Shown piece by piece: positions 8,461 through 20,140 of a stretch of DNA of 64,000 bases. The notes under the pieces are model-generated. The model made no database searches and had not been told where the DNA came from. It saw only the letters and a list, made by a program, of their open reading frames with translations. The position numbers and the translations under genes are program-made. Source of the stretch: Prosthecobacter debontii (GTDB taxonomy: Bacteria; Verrucomicrobiota; Verrucomicrobiia; Verrucomicrobiales; Akkermansiaceae); the NCBI GenBank assembly GCA_945869465.1, contig CAMBPB010000005.1, positions 21,312 to 85,311 on the forward strand. The letters run 5' to 3'. Within the stretch, counting starts at the first letter, position 1, and each line of letters begins with the position of its first letter.

Positions 8461-9531
8461 CTACGGTGCCCGGTCGGCCTCGCACTTGCCGCCGCTCACT
8501 TTGAAGCGGCCGATTTCCCCGAGTTGCGGAGTCTCCTGCAACCAATCGAGATGGGTGGTGGTCATCCACTTTTGCGCGTGCGGCGGGAGGTGGTTCATCA
8601 GCGCGTTGCGGCGGCCGGGGTCGAGCTCGCCGAAGATGTCATCCATCAGATAGATCGGGGCCTTGCCGCCGCGCGACTCCAACAGCTTTCCCTGGGCGAG
8701 CTTGAGGGCGAGGGCGATGGTGCGTTGCTGGCCCTCGCTGGCGAAGTCCGCGGCGGGCATGCCGCGGAGGCGCAGCGCGAGGTCGTCGCGGTGCGGGCCG
8801 ACGACCGCCTGGCGCAGCCGGGTTTCGCGTTCGCGGGCCTGGAGCATCGACTCGCGCAGGTCCGGTCCGCTGGCGGGCAGATAATGCAGGGTGAGGGCTT
8901 CGTCCGTGCCGCTGACGCCGCGCTGGGCTGCGGCGGCAAGCGGCGCGAGCTCATCGATCAGACGAGCGCGGGTTTCCATCAGGACGGTGCCATGCTCCAC
9001 CAGGATTTCCTCGTAGGAGAGGATTTCGGCGTCACGCGGGCGGCCTTCCTTGAGCAGCAGGTTTTTCGCCTGAAGGGCGCGGCGGTAGCGGGACCAGGAA
9101 CGGCGGTAGGCGGCGTCGATTTGCGCGCCGATGAAATCCAGATAACGCCGCCGTCCCTCGCCCGGGCCGCGGATCAGCTCGAGGTCCTCGTTTCCCATCC
9201 ACACGACGAGCCCGCCATCGGCCAGATAGGCGCTCTTGCTGGCGCGGGGTTCATCGTCGGCTTTGAGCAACAAACCCTCGCGCGAGTGGCGGACCTGGCG
9301 TTCGCAGCCCCACGGAGCGCCGGCGAGGCCGAAGCCGCCGCTGCCGATGCGGGCGAGCGTGCCCATGCGGTGGGTGCGCGGCGAGTGCAGGCGGATCAGC
9401 ACGCAGATGGCCTCTAACACCGAGGTCTTGCCCTGGGCGTTGTCGCCCACCAGAATCGCGCCGGCAGGCGGCACATCCAGGTCGAGCGACCCGAAACAGC
9501 GGAAATCCATCAATCGCAGCGAACGCAACAC
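8461..9531 (-). CDS. recF: DNA replication/repair protein RecF
   Basis: SMC-like ATPase that binds gapped DNA with RecO/RecR and loads RecA. The 356-residue length is typical. Walker A is GDNAQGKTS (29-37), the ABC-type signature SEGQQRTIALALKLAQ starts at 265, Walker B is IYLMDD (293-298) followed by the FGELDPGRR D-loop, and GPHRDD (245-250) is the usual RecF block. It is not beside dnaA/dnaN here, so the classical replication cluster is split. ATG at 9531 gives the family N-terminus, LRSLRLMDFRCF. Confidence 0.96.
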   Translation of the reverse strand: MLRSLRLMDFRCFGSLDLDVPPAGAILVGDNAQGKTSVLEAICVLIRLHSPRTHRMGTLARIGSGGFGLAGAPWGCERQVRHSREGLLLKADDEPRASKSAYLADGGLVVWMGNEDLELIRGPGEGRRRYLDFIGAQIDAAYRRSWSRYRRALQAKNLLLKEGRPRDAEILSYEEILVEHGTVLMETRARLIDELAPLAAAAQRGVSGTDEALTLHYLPASGPDLRESMLQARERETRLRQAVVGPHRDDLALRLRGMPAADFASEGQQRTIALALKLAQGKLLESRGGKAPIYLMDDIFGELDPGRRNALMNHLPPHAQKWMTTTHLDWLQETPQLGEIGRFKVSGGKCEADRAP

Positions 9532-9657
9532 GGCGCAGAGGTAGCCGGGAAAACGCGGCGTGTGAAGCCCCGATCATCCGCGGGCGGCAGGATCAAGGAA
9601 GGATATGCGCTCATCCATGACCATGAGAGGGGACGCGGCAAAGAGCATCGCCGTCAC

Positions 9658-9914
9658 TCATTGGCTTTTCATGGGCCTCGGCGGATCGGAGACGGATTGA
9701 TCGATCTGTCCGCGCACGACAACCTTCCAGCCACTCGCGGGGCCGGCCGGATCCGCGTCCGGAAGTTTCTGAGAGTCCTCCTGATACCCATCGCGGCACC
9801 ATTCGAACACATTGCCATGGATATCCTTGAATCCCTAGGGATTCGCTTCCCGGGTGCCGACGGGATGGGTTTCCCGATTGCGGTTTGTGAAGCGGGCGAC
9901 GGTTTTCCCGATCC
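9658..9914 (-). pseudogene. formylglycine-generating enzyme (SUMF1/FGE-sulfatase) fragment
   Basis: On the minus strand one frame reads HPVGTREANP, an in-frame TAG (9837-9835), then GFKDIHGNVFEWCRDGYQED, followed by a Pro/Ala-rich stretch and KVVVRG, before a TGA at 9660-9658. The order HPVG-x-NP-x-G-x-DxHGNVxEWC-x-GPASG-x-RG is that of the FGE-sulfatase domain (PF03781 type), which oxidises sulfatase active-site Cys to formylglycine or occurs in other secreted proteins. Only the middle of the domain remains, without a start. It lies 3 nt downstream of the aminotransferase stop. The internal stop and missing ends mark it as a relic. Frame and motif are seen directly; the family name is inferred from them. 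Confidence 0.75.
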
Positions 9915-9916
9915 GA

Positions 9917-11083
9917 TCAATGCTCGCGGCAGAACTGCTCGAAGCGACTGAGGCCTTCGTTGAGCACGTCGAGCGTGGTGCAGTAGCTGAGGCGGATGCC
10001 CTCGTCGTAGCCGAAGGCGACGCCCGGCACGGCGGCCACTTTGTAGCGGGAGAGCAATTTGTCGCAGAGGTTGAGGGATTTCAGGCCGGTATTGCCGGTG
10101 TAAACGAAGAAATAGAACGCGCCCTGCGGCTCCACCACGCGGATATTCTGGATCGCCTTGAGGCGGGCGAACATGAACTGGCGTTTCACATCGTATTCGC
10201 CGCGGAGGTCTTCGATGAACGACTGGTCGCCCTGCAAGGCGGCGAGCGCGCCGTATTGCGAGAAAGTGTTGGCGTTGGAGATGGTGTGGTTCTGGATCTT
10301 GTCGATCGCATCGGCCAGCGGCTTGGGTGCGGCAGTGTAGCCGAGACGCCAGCCGGTCATCGAATAGGCTTTGGAGAAGCCGTTGACGGTGACGGTGAGG
10401 TTGTAGAGTTCATCGCTGAGCGAGGCGATCGAGACATGCTTGGCTTCGCCGTAAACGAGCTTTTCGTAGATTTCGTCCGAGAGGATGACGATGTCTTCTT
10501 CGAGCGCGATGTCACCGAGGGCGCGGAGTTCGTCGGCGGTATAGACGGCGCCGGTCGGATTTCCGGGCGAGTTGATGATGACCATCTTGGTGGCCGGGGT
10601 CATGGCTTCCTCGAATTGCTCGGGAGTCATTTTCCAGCCGGTGGATTCCTTGGTTTCCACGATCACCGGAACACCGCCGGCGAGACGGACCATTTCCGGA
10701 TAGGAAACCCAGAACGGCGAAGGGATGATCACCTCGTCGCCTTCTTCGATCACCGCGAGGATGGCGTTGAAACAGGCCATTTTCGCGCCGCCGGTCACGC
10801 AGATTTGGTTGGCGGCGTATTTGAGTTGGTTGTCGGTGATGAACTTGGCGGAGAGCGCCTCGCGGAGTTCTGGGATGCCGCCGGAGGGGGTGTATTTCGT
10901 CCGTCCGTCGCGAAGGGCCTGGATGGCGGCCTCCTTGATGAAGTCCGGGGTGTCCACTTCCGGTTCGCCGCCGGCGAGGGCGTAAACCTCTTCGCCCTTG
11001 GCGATCATGGCTTTGGCCTGCGCGGTGACGGCCAGAGTGAGGGATGGGGAAACCTTGGCAATACGGGATGAGATGCTGTCCAT
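9917..11083 (-). CDS. class I/II aminotransferase, aspartate aminotransferase-like
   Basis: Encodes 388 residues of a fold-type I PLP enzyme, probably aspartate:2-oxoglutarate aminotransferase of the I-beta (Thermus-like) group. Seen are the substrate-domain start SLTLAVTAQAKAM, NSPGNPTGAVY (the Asn that contacts PLP), DEIYEKLVYG (Asp and Tyr of the cofactor site) and NGFSKAYSMTGWRLGY with the Schiff-base Lys, then the C-terminal Arg region GIRLSYCT. The start MDSISSRIAKVSPS at 11083 matches the family; the frame open to 11191 adds Pro/Arg-rich sequence without similarity. Substrate range (Asp, Ala, aromatic or prephenate) cannot be settled by eye. Confidence 0.9.
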   Translation of the reverse strand: MDSISSRIAKVSPSLTLAVTAQAKAMIAKGEEVYALAGGEPEVDTPDFIKEAAIQALRDGRTKYTPSGGIPELREALSAKFITDNQLKYAANQICVTGGAKMACFNAILAVIEEGDEVIIPSPFWVSYPEMVRLAGGVPVIVETKESTGWKMTPEQFEEAMTPATKMVIINSPGNPTGAVYTADELRALGDIALEEDIVILSDEIYEKLVYGEAKHVSIASLSDELYNLTVTVNGFSKAYSMTGWRLGYTAAPKPLADAIDKIQNHTISNANTFSQYGALAALQGDQSFIEDLRGEYDVKRQFMFARLKAIQNIRVVEPQGAFYFFVYTGNTGLKSLNLCDKLLSRYKVAAVPGVAFGYDEGIRLSYCTTLDVLNEGLSRFEQFCREH

Positions 11084-11213
11084 TTGAGCTCGCGAATGAG
11101 GATTGTGCCGCCCAAACGGAGGACGTGGCGGACACCGCCCGCCTCCCGGATAAGCGGGTGCTTGTGTGGGGCCTGCCCTATACGGTGGCAAGCGAAATGG
11201 TTTGCCAATTCCG

Positions 11214-11272
11214 CCACCCTTCCGGGTGGACCTTCACCGGCTGCCGGATTCCACCCAGAAATCGCCGGCAGC
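11214..11272. repeat. two inverted repeats between divergent genes
   Basis: Hairpin CCACCC-TTCC-GGGTGG at 11214-11229, and 8-bp arms GCTGCCGG (11240-11247) / CCGGCAGC (11265-11272). They lie in the 278-nt region (11084-11361) between the leftward aminotransferase and the rightward small lipoprotein. Nothing else was recognised there. A tRNA-like string nearby was considered and rejected. Confidence 0.6.
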
Positions 11273-11361
11273 GACTTCCCTCTGACGACCCGCGCTGAAA
11301 GAGATTGCTGGAGTTTTCCGGCCGGAGTTGATCCGAGAGATCCCCCCCTCGAACAAACCTT

Positions 11362-11514
11362 ATGAAAATCCTGCGGTTGATCCCTGTTCTTGGAGTGGCC
11401 CTATTGGCAAGCTCCTGCCGCACCACGACTCCCGTCGATCCAATCACCATGGAGCCATCGGCGAGATGCCTGCCCAAAAATGTCAGGCCCGGCCCGGTTT
11501 ACGGGACCAAGTGA
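11362..11514 (+). CDS. very small lipoprotein (50 aa)
   Basis: Reads MKILRLIPVLGVALLASSCR and continues through Thr/Pro-rich sequence to a PGPVYGTK end. Lys/Arg N-terminus, a hydrophobic core and an ALLASSC lipobox make a credible type II signal peptide with the lipidated Cys at residue 19, leaving a mature chain of only 32 residues. The function is unknown. Short lipoproteins of this size (Lpp-like or entericidin-like) are common, but no family motif is seen. It sits opposite the aminotransferase promoter and ends 11 nt before the stop of the convergent methyltransferase. Confidence 0.6.
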   Translation: MKILRLIPVLGVALLASSCRTTTPVDPITMEPSARCLPKNVRPGPVYGTK

Positions 11515-11525
11515 GCGGCCGCCAT

Positions 11526-12884
11526 TCAGGCGAACATGCCGCGTCCGGCGAGATGGCGGAGCCAGGGCTCGAACGCGAGTTCCGGGCAATGGCACTGTGA
11601 AAACGCGGCCAGCCCGGCCTGATCGAGCGTCCCATCCATGGCCGCGAGCACCTCAAAGTGCCGCTTGGGAAACGAACACGGCTGGTGCCAAATGTCCACC
11701 AAGGGGAGACCCCGCCGGGCGCACTCTCGCCGGAAGGCGCTGAGCTCGGGACGCGCCGGGGGTTCGAGTTCGAACCGCACGGGCTCCGTCCGCGGCAACA
11801 CCCAGCCACGATGGATTCCTTCGTAAACCCGCCGCGCCACCACCTGCCAGTGGGTTCCCGGCATCGCTTCGACAACCTCGGACATCGGCAAACAGGCCGG
11901 TTTGTGGGAATCGAGCACCCGGAACAACTTCAAATCGTCGGGATCCATCGGCCGCGCTCCGCTTCGCACCGACCACTCCAGCACCCGCCCCAAGGACATC
12001 CGATCCTCCAGCGCAGCGTCATCCCGACAAACCACGCACGAGCGGAAAGTCCGCCCGGCGGCGGCATCCGCCGCGAATTGGAAGGCAAGCGGGTCTTTGG
12101 CCTCGAGCCGCAGTTTCTCCAAGGTCGCCTCATCGAGATTCTGTGAGAGGTTTTGCCCGGGATCGGACTCACCCAGGAAACGCAGGCCCGCCGCAGCGGA
12201 GGCCTCAACGAAACGTTGCAGCGACCATGGATCGTTGACCGGGCCGAAGTCATCGAACGCGAGGATCGCCGGGCCCTTGGCCAGCATGTCGTCGAGGATC
12301 GCCAGTTCCGGCGAATCCGCCTCGGTGACCGACCGCAGAATCGTGAGCGCGGCCATTTCATCCCCGGCCCCGGCCTGTTGGATCGCCCGGACTTTTTGGA
12401 CCACCGTAAATCGGGGCAGCCAGCCGCATTCGAGATTGAAGCTGATCGTCGCGATGCCCTCGGGCAGCAGATTCCGACGGCAAAAGGCGAACAACCGGGC
12501 TTTCACCTCATCCGGCACCCACGAGAGAAACCCGTGGGCAATGATGAAATCGAAGCCTGCCCCGGCCGGATCAAAGTCGCGCAAGTCCGCCACGTGGAAA
12601 TCGATGTTCGTCAGGCCGGCCACCGCCGCAAGCTCCCGGGCCTGCCGGATCGCGGGCGCGGCCAGATCGATCCCGACAAACCGGCTGCCCGGCCAGCGCA
12701 AGGCGAGCGGGATCAGATTCAGCCCCGAACCGCAGCCAATCTCAAGTATCCGCGACTCCGCCGGGTTGAAAACGCACAGCCCGCCCATCATCGCCGCCAC
12801 CGCGCTGACCGCCGGGTCCGAGAGCGGATGACTCATCGCCGGATACACCCGGGTTTCGTAAAGCTCCTGAATGGTATCGGACAT
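11526..12884 (-). CDS. SAM-dependent methyltransferase with methyltransferase-regulatory domain
   Basis: Encodes 452 residues. The N-terminal class I methyltransferase domain starts with a Tyr-rich lead (ELYETRVYPAMSHPLSDP), then motif I ILEIGCGSGLNLIPLAL (about 45-61), FVGIDLAAPAIRQAR (motif II) and FDFIIAHGFLSWVP (motif IV). This combination is typical of methyltransferases that carry a central MethyTransf_Reg (PF10119-like) domain; the Phe/Leu-rich middle and a winged-helix-like C-terminus (about 330-452) fit that layout. Substrate unknown. Start at 12884 (MSDTIQELYETRVYP) is where family similarity begins. It is convergent with the small lipoprotein and closely follows the DUF2330 gene (17 nt). 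Confidence 0.85.
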   Translation of the reverse strand: MSDTIQELYETRVYPAMSHPLSDPAVSAVAAMMGGLCVFNPAESRILEIGCGSGLNLIPLALRWPGSRFVGIDLAAPAIRQARELAAVAGLTNIDFHVADLRDFDPAGAGFDFIIAHGFLSWVPDEVKARLFAFCRRNLLPEGIATISFNLECGWLPRFTVVQKVRAIQQAGAGDEMAALTILRSVTEADSPELAILDDMLAKGPAILAFDDFGPVNDPWSLQRFVEASAAAGLRFLGESDPGQNLSQNLDEATLEKLRLEAKDPLAFQFAADAAAGRTFRSCVVCRDDAALEDRMSLGRVLEWSVRSGARPMDPDDLKLFRVLDSHKPACLPMSEVVEAMPGTHWQVVARRVYEGIHRGWVLPRTEPVRFELEPPARPELSAFRRECARRGLPLVDIWHQPCSFPKRHFEVLAAMDGTLDQAGLAAFSQCHCPELAFEPWLRHLAGRGMFA

Positions 12885-12901
12885 GAGTGGAATCTCAGTG
12901 G

Positions 12902-13483
12902 TTAGAAAAGAAGTTTCAGGGCCCTTGCACAATGACGAAGGCAGGAAAAGAAACAGGTCGTAGAGGACCTCTGCGCCCGATCTGCTTTCTCTTGCCGGGG
13001 GGGCGTGTTTTTCCGGAGCCACACCAGCCCCGCCCAGGCGAGACACAGTCCGAGCGATGCATCATGGGTGGGGCGGGCATCCGCCCAGCGCAGCACCGGG
13101 GCCTGGGTTCTGGCAGGCGCGAAGTAGAGGTCGCCGGGGGCGATGCCATAGGTGTTGGAGGCGGCGGAGCAGCCAATGCCCAGGCTCGGTTTGCTTCGCG
13201 GTCGCGTGATCTCGGCGAGCCGGGGGAACACCTCGTTGCCGGACTCCGAGAGCTGCGGTCGGGACGGCGTGGGAACCAGAAAGCCGAAGTCGTCGCCTTC
13301 TGCCTTGAAACTTGCCTTGCGGATGAGATGCTCGGTTTTGGTTCTGGGATCCCAAATCAGCAGCACCGTCTGGTCCGCATTCACCACGGGTTCTCCCGCG
13401 CGACCAAGTGCGCAGCAGGCCAGCGTGGATTGGATGCCTGCTGCGCAGAGTGTGACGGTCACAAGGAGGGCGTGCAGTTTCAT
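12902..13483 (-). CDS. DUF2330-like secreted protein, apparently shortened
   Basis: Encodes 193 residues. A signal peptide (MKLHALLVTVTLCAAGIQST) is followed by Cys-Cys and the block PVVNADQTVLLIWDPRTKTE, then the ASFKAEGDDFGFLVPTPS segment, matching the start of DUF2330 proteins (periplasmic or exported, function unknown). Family members normally run past 300 residues. Here similarity fades after about residue 105 (LAEITRP). The tail is compositionally odd, and a different frame on the same strand continues with TEPGHWLLRRLQ. A hydrophobic stretch near the end (LGLCLAWAGLVWL) could be the original C-terminal anchor after an internal loss. I regard it as a truncated or frameshifted gene. ATG at 13483 begins the signal peptide. 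Confidence 0.6.
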   Translation of the reverse strand: MKLHALLVTVTLCAAGIQSTLACCALGRAGEPVVNADQTVLLIWDPRTKTEHLIRKASFKAEGDDFGFLVPTPSRPQLSESGNEVFPRLAEITRPRSKPSLGIGCSAASNTYGIAPGDLYFAPARTQAPVLRWADARPTHDASLGLCLAWAGLVWLRKNTPPRQEKADRAQRSSTTCFFSCLRHCARALKLLF

Positions 13484-13618
13484 GGGGCGGAGGTCTCGAT
13501 GATTCGTAACCAGCCGCGCGACCCGCAACAAGGAATTTGCGGGCCAAAGGAAGGACTCGCAACTCGACCAGTCCTCGGCGTAGCAAACCCCCACTGCCTC
13601 GCCCTTGTCATTGATATC

Positions 13619-13729
13619 CACCGGGGAAAACCCGCCGTGCGCCAAGGCGACTGGAAGCTGAGCTGGAAAACCGTGCTGCCCTCGAAAGTCGAGCGGTTCA
13701 ATCTGGCCGCCGATCCGAACGAGCAGGTC
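13619..13729 (+). pseudogene. arylsulfatase C-terminal fragment
   Basis: One plus-strand frame reads HRGKPAVRQGDWKLSWKTVL followed by PSKVERFNLAADPNEQV. The run A-x-RQGDWKL followed by a short gap and LFDLxxDPxE is characteristic of the C-terminal beta-sheet of type I sulfatases. No upstream catalytic Cys-x-Pro-Ser-Arg region exists, and flanking sequence is unrelated, so this is a 37-codon relic. It overlaps upstream sequence of the DUF2330 gene on the other strand. It may be linked historically with the FGE relic at 9658-9914. Confidence 0.6.
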
Positions 13730-13861
13730 TGGCGAATGAAAAGCCAATGCCAAGCCTGCGGGATCGCCCATTCACGAATCCATTCTCATCTCATGCGCCG
13801 GACCGTTGCCAAGAGCGGTTGAAGCCTTCCTGCCAACAACGGTGCTAAGGAAACCGTATTG

Positions 13862-13904
13862 GGGCAAGATGCCCGGGCTACCGTGGCGTGGGCGACTCGC
13901 CCAC
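13862..13904. repeat. two palindromic modules of a dispersed intergenic repeat
   Basis: Module A, GGGCAAGATGCCCGGGC (13862-13878), recurs exactly in reverse complement at 35694-35710. Module B, GTGGGCG-ACT-CGCCCAC (13888-13904), is a 7-bp stem with a 3-nt loop. The tlyA stop codon (13880-13878) and its last codons (reading VGESPTPR) lie within the element, so the repeat has supplied the gene's 3' end. Confidence 0.75.
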
Positions 13905-14633
13905 ATGGCCGATCCAGGCGAGAAACTCCTGGTTGCCATCCATGCCGGTGATGGGGGACGGGATCAGGCCGCGCCATTCGCAACCGTGTTCGCCGGTGAC
14001 GAAGCAGCGGATTTTATCGATGGCCTGTTGGTGGAGGGACGGATCGCGAACGATGCCGCCTTTCGAGATGTCCTCACGCCGGAGTTCGAACTGCGGCTTG
14101 ATCAGGCAGACGATGCCGCCGTCCTCCGCCAGAACGGAAAAGACCGCGGGCAGCACCTTGGTTAGCGAGATGAAGGAGAGATCCATCACCGCGAGGCGGG
14201 CGACTTCGCCGATGTCCTCCGGGACCATGTGGCGGGCGTTGAATTGCTCCTTCACCACGACGCGCGGATCATTGCGCAGTTTCCACACGAGCTGGTTGGT
14301 GCCTACATCCACGGCGTGAACGCGCAACGCGCCGCGCTGGAGCAGGCAATCGGTGAAACCGCCGGTGGAGGCCCCGACATCGATGCAGACCCAGCCGGTG
14401 GGATCGATGTGGAAGGCCTCGAGCGCGGCTTCGAGTTTCAGCCCGCCGCGCCCGACGAAGCGGGGTTTTTCCTTGATTTCAAGGGGGGCGTCGAGAAGCA
14501 CCTTGGCGCTGGGTTTGTCGATCATGCGGTCACCGGAGCGGACCTCGCCGGCGAGGATCAGGCGCTTCGCCTGCTCGCGGGAGTCGCACAGGCCGCGGGC
14601 GAGCAATAGGGCATCAGCGCGTTCGGATTTCAT
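13878..14633 (-). CDS. tlyA: TlyA family RNA 2'-O-methyltransferase
   Basis: Encodes 251 residues with an N-terminal S4 RNA-binding domain (about 2-60: RADALLLARGLCDSREQAKR) and an FtsJ-like methyltransferase domain. Motifs are the SAM-binding block VCIDVGASTGGFTDCLLQRG, DLSFISLTKVLP (the catalytic Asp region) and CLIKPQFELRRED (the catalytic Lys). In mycobacteria TlyA methylates 16S/23S rRNA cytidines; 'hemolysin' is a legacy name. The start MKSERADALL at 14633 places S4 right at the N-terminus; the frame extends to 14729 without similarity. The C-terminal eight residues and TAG are encoded by a dispersed repeat, unlike relatives. Confidence 0.92.
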   Translation of the reverse strand: MKSERADALLLARGLCDSREQAKRLILAGEVRSGDRMIDKPSAKVLLDAPLEIKEKPRFVGRGGLKLEAALEAFHIDPTGWVCIDVGASTGGFTDCLLQRGALRVHAVDVGTNQLVWKLRNDPRVVVKEQFNARHMVPEDIGEVARLAVMDLSFISLTKVLPAVFSVLAEDGGIVCLIKPQFELRREDISKGGIVRDPSLHQQAIDKIRCFVTGEHGCEWRGLIPSPITGMDGNQEFLAWIGHVGESPTPR

Positions 14634-15229
14634 CGGGTGCGGGGAAAACTCAGGCAAGCAGGGTGGCGGCCACTCGGCAAGGACGGGTTCCGCGGGCCAG
14701 GACCTCGACTCGTAGAATCCCATTGACATCGATCCCCTGACTTTCTTTTTTCAGAAGGATTTTTTCGCAAGCGAACGACTTGAAAACCGGGTTGAGCTTG
14801 GACGAGACCATCGCCCGGTTTCTCGACGAGGATCGGGATTTTACCGAGCACCGCCTGTTTGCCTTGCGCCTCGCCCGCATCGAAAGCACCGCGAGCCCAC
14901 AGATCGCCAGCGCCGCACGCAACGGCCTCCACCCGACCCACCCCTCACCACCCCATCCCACCTGAACCCTCTCTCCCGCCTCACCACCACCCTGGCCTCG
15001 CTGCGGTGCCTGCCATTCCTTGCCACTTGCGCTTTTGCCGACGGTGCGGACACCTTGCGCCCAACTCCGAGCAATCACCAAAAGCCGCAATGTCAGGAAG
15101 GTGCGGCCATCTTGACCGCCGCTTCTCCGGTCCGATCCTCCCCGGGTCTTGACAGCCCCCTCGGCGGAAAGCAGATTCCCGCCCGTTTCGTTCGTTGGCT
15201 TTCGCTTTTTCCCGATTTAAGAAGGGTGG
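14634..15229. other. long intergenic region between tlyA and gltB, no confident gene
   Basis: About 600 bp between divergent genes. A short plus-strand stretch (14780-14905) reads like protein (LSLDETIARFLDEDRDFTEH), with no clear start signal or family, and may be a gene remnant. Two related 14-mers, GGTGCGGACACCTT (15046-15059) and GGTGCGGCCATCTT (15100-15113), lie 54 nt apart. Nothing else recognised. Confidence 0.5.
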
Positions 15230-15244
15230 TGGCATCGCTGCTGC
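15230..15244 (+). promoter_or_regulatory. possible sigma-54 promoter for gltB
   Basis: TGGCATCGCTGCTGC keeps the invariant GG-N10-GC spacing of sigma-54 promoters but has two mismatches to TGGCAC-N5-TTGC. It would start transcription about 75 nt before the gltB ATG. It is weaker than the amtB site, and chance occurrence is possible. Confidence 0.3.
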
Positions 15245-15329
15245 TGACTTCTCCGCACTTTTGACCTGACTCCGCCGCACTTCGCTTTCCGCAAGATCGT
15301 TTCCATTCTCACTTCACACTTCAGATTCC

Positions 15330-20000
<4,671 letters not shown>

Positions 20001-20002
20001 AA

Positions 20003-20103
20003 AGAGACAAGACTTCAAGACCCAAGATGCAAGAGAAGAACTCATGGTCCGCGCTGCCGCTTCTCGTTGCTTGAATCTTCAAGTCTTGCATCTTGTGTCT
20101 CAT
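20003..20103. repeat. imperfect inverted repeat in the gltB-gltD spacer
   Basis: The left part (around 20003-20036, containing GAGACAAGACTTCAAG and CAAGATGCAAGAG) and right part (around 20075-20103, containing TCAAGTCTTGCATCTTGTG) are mutually complementary in several registers and also internally repetitive. They could form an mRNA hairpin between the two subunit genes, for example to set their ratio. Confidence 0.5.
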
Positions 20104-20140
20104 TCCATTTCTGAATACTCTAAAATAACCAACTTATCAT

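Noticed and set aside
8353..9417. Long plus-strand open frame opposite recF
   Set aside because: It is the antisense shadow of recF, with Gly/Glu/Ala-rich composition and no recognisable motif.
9601..9660. Weak similarity of this segment to 48020-48070 (ATGG-ATGAGCG-type words, one in reverse complement)
   Set aside because: Alignment has several gaps and mismatches and could be chance.
11170..11225. String GGTGGCGGAATTGGCAAACC on the minus strand resembling the start of a leucine tRNA
   Set aside because: No acceptor-stem complement, anticodon arm or T-loop can be assembled at the right spacing.
13540..13620. Minus-strand text INDKGEAVGVCYAEDWSS resembling a HAF-type extracellular repeat
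   Set aside because: Only one short match, in the antisense of the better-supported sulfatase fragment region, without a continuing domain.
14780..14965. Plus-strand frame with LSLDETIARFLDEDRDFTEH
   Set aside because: Ends in Pro/His-rich noise and has no homolog I recognise; kept only as a note in the intergenic entry.
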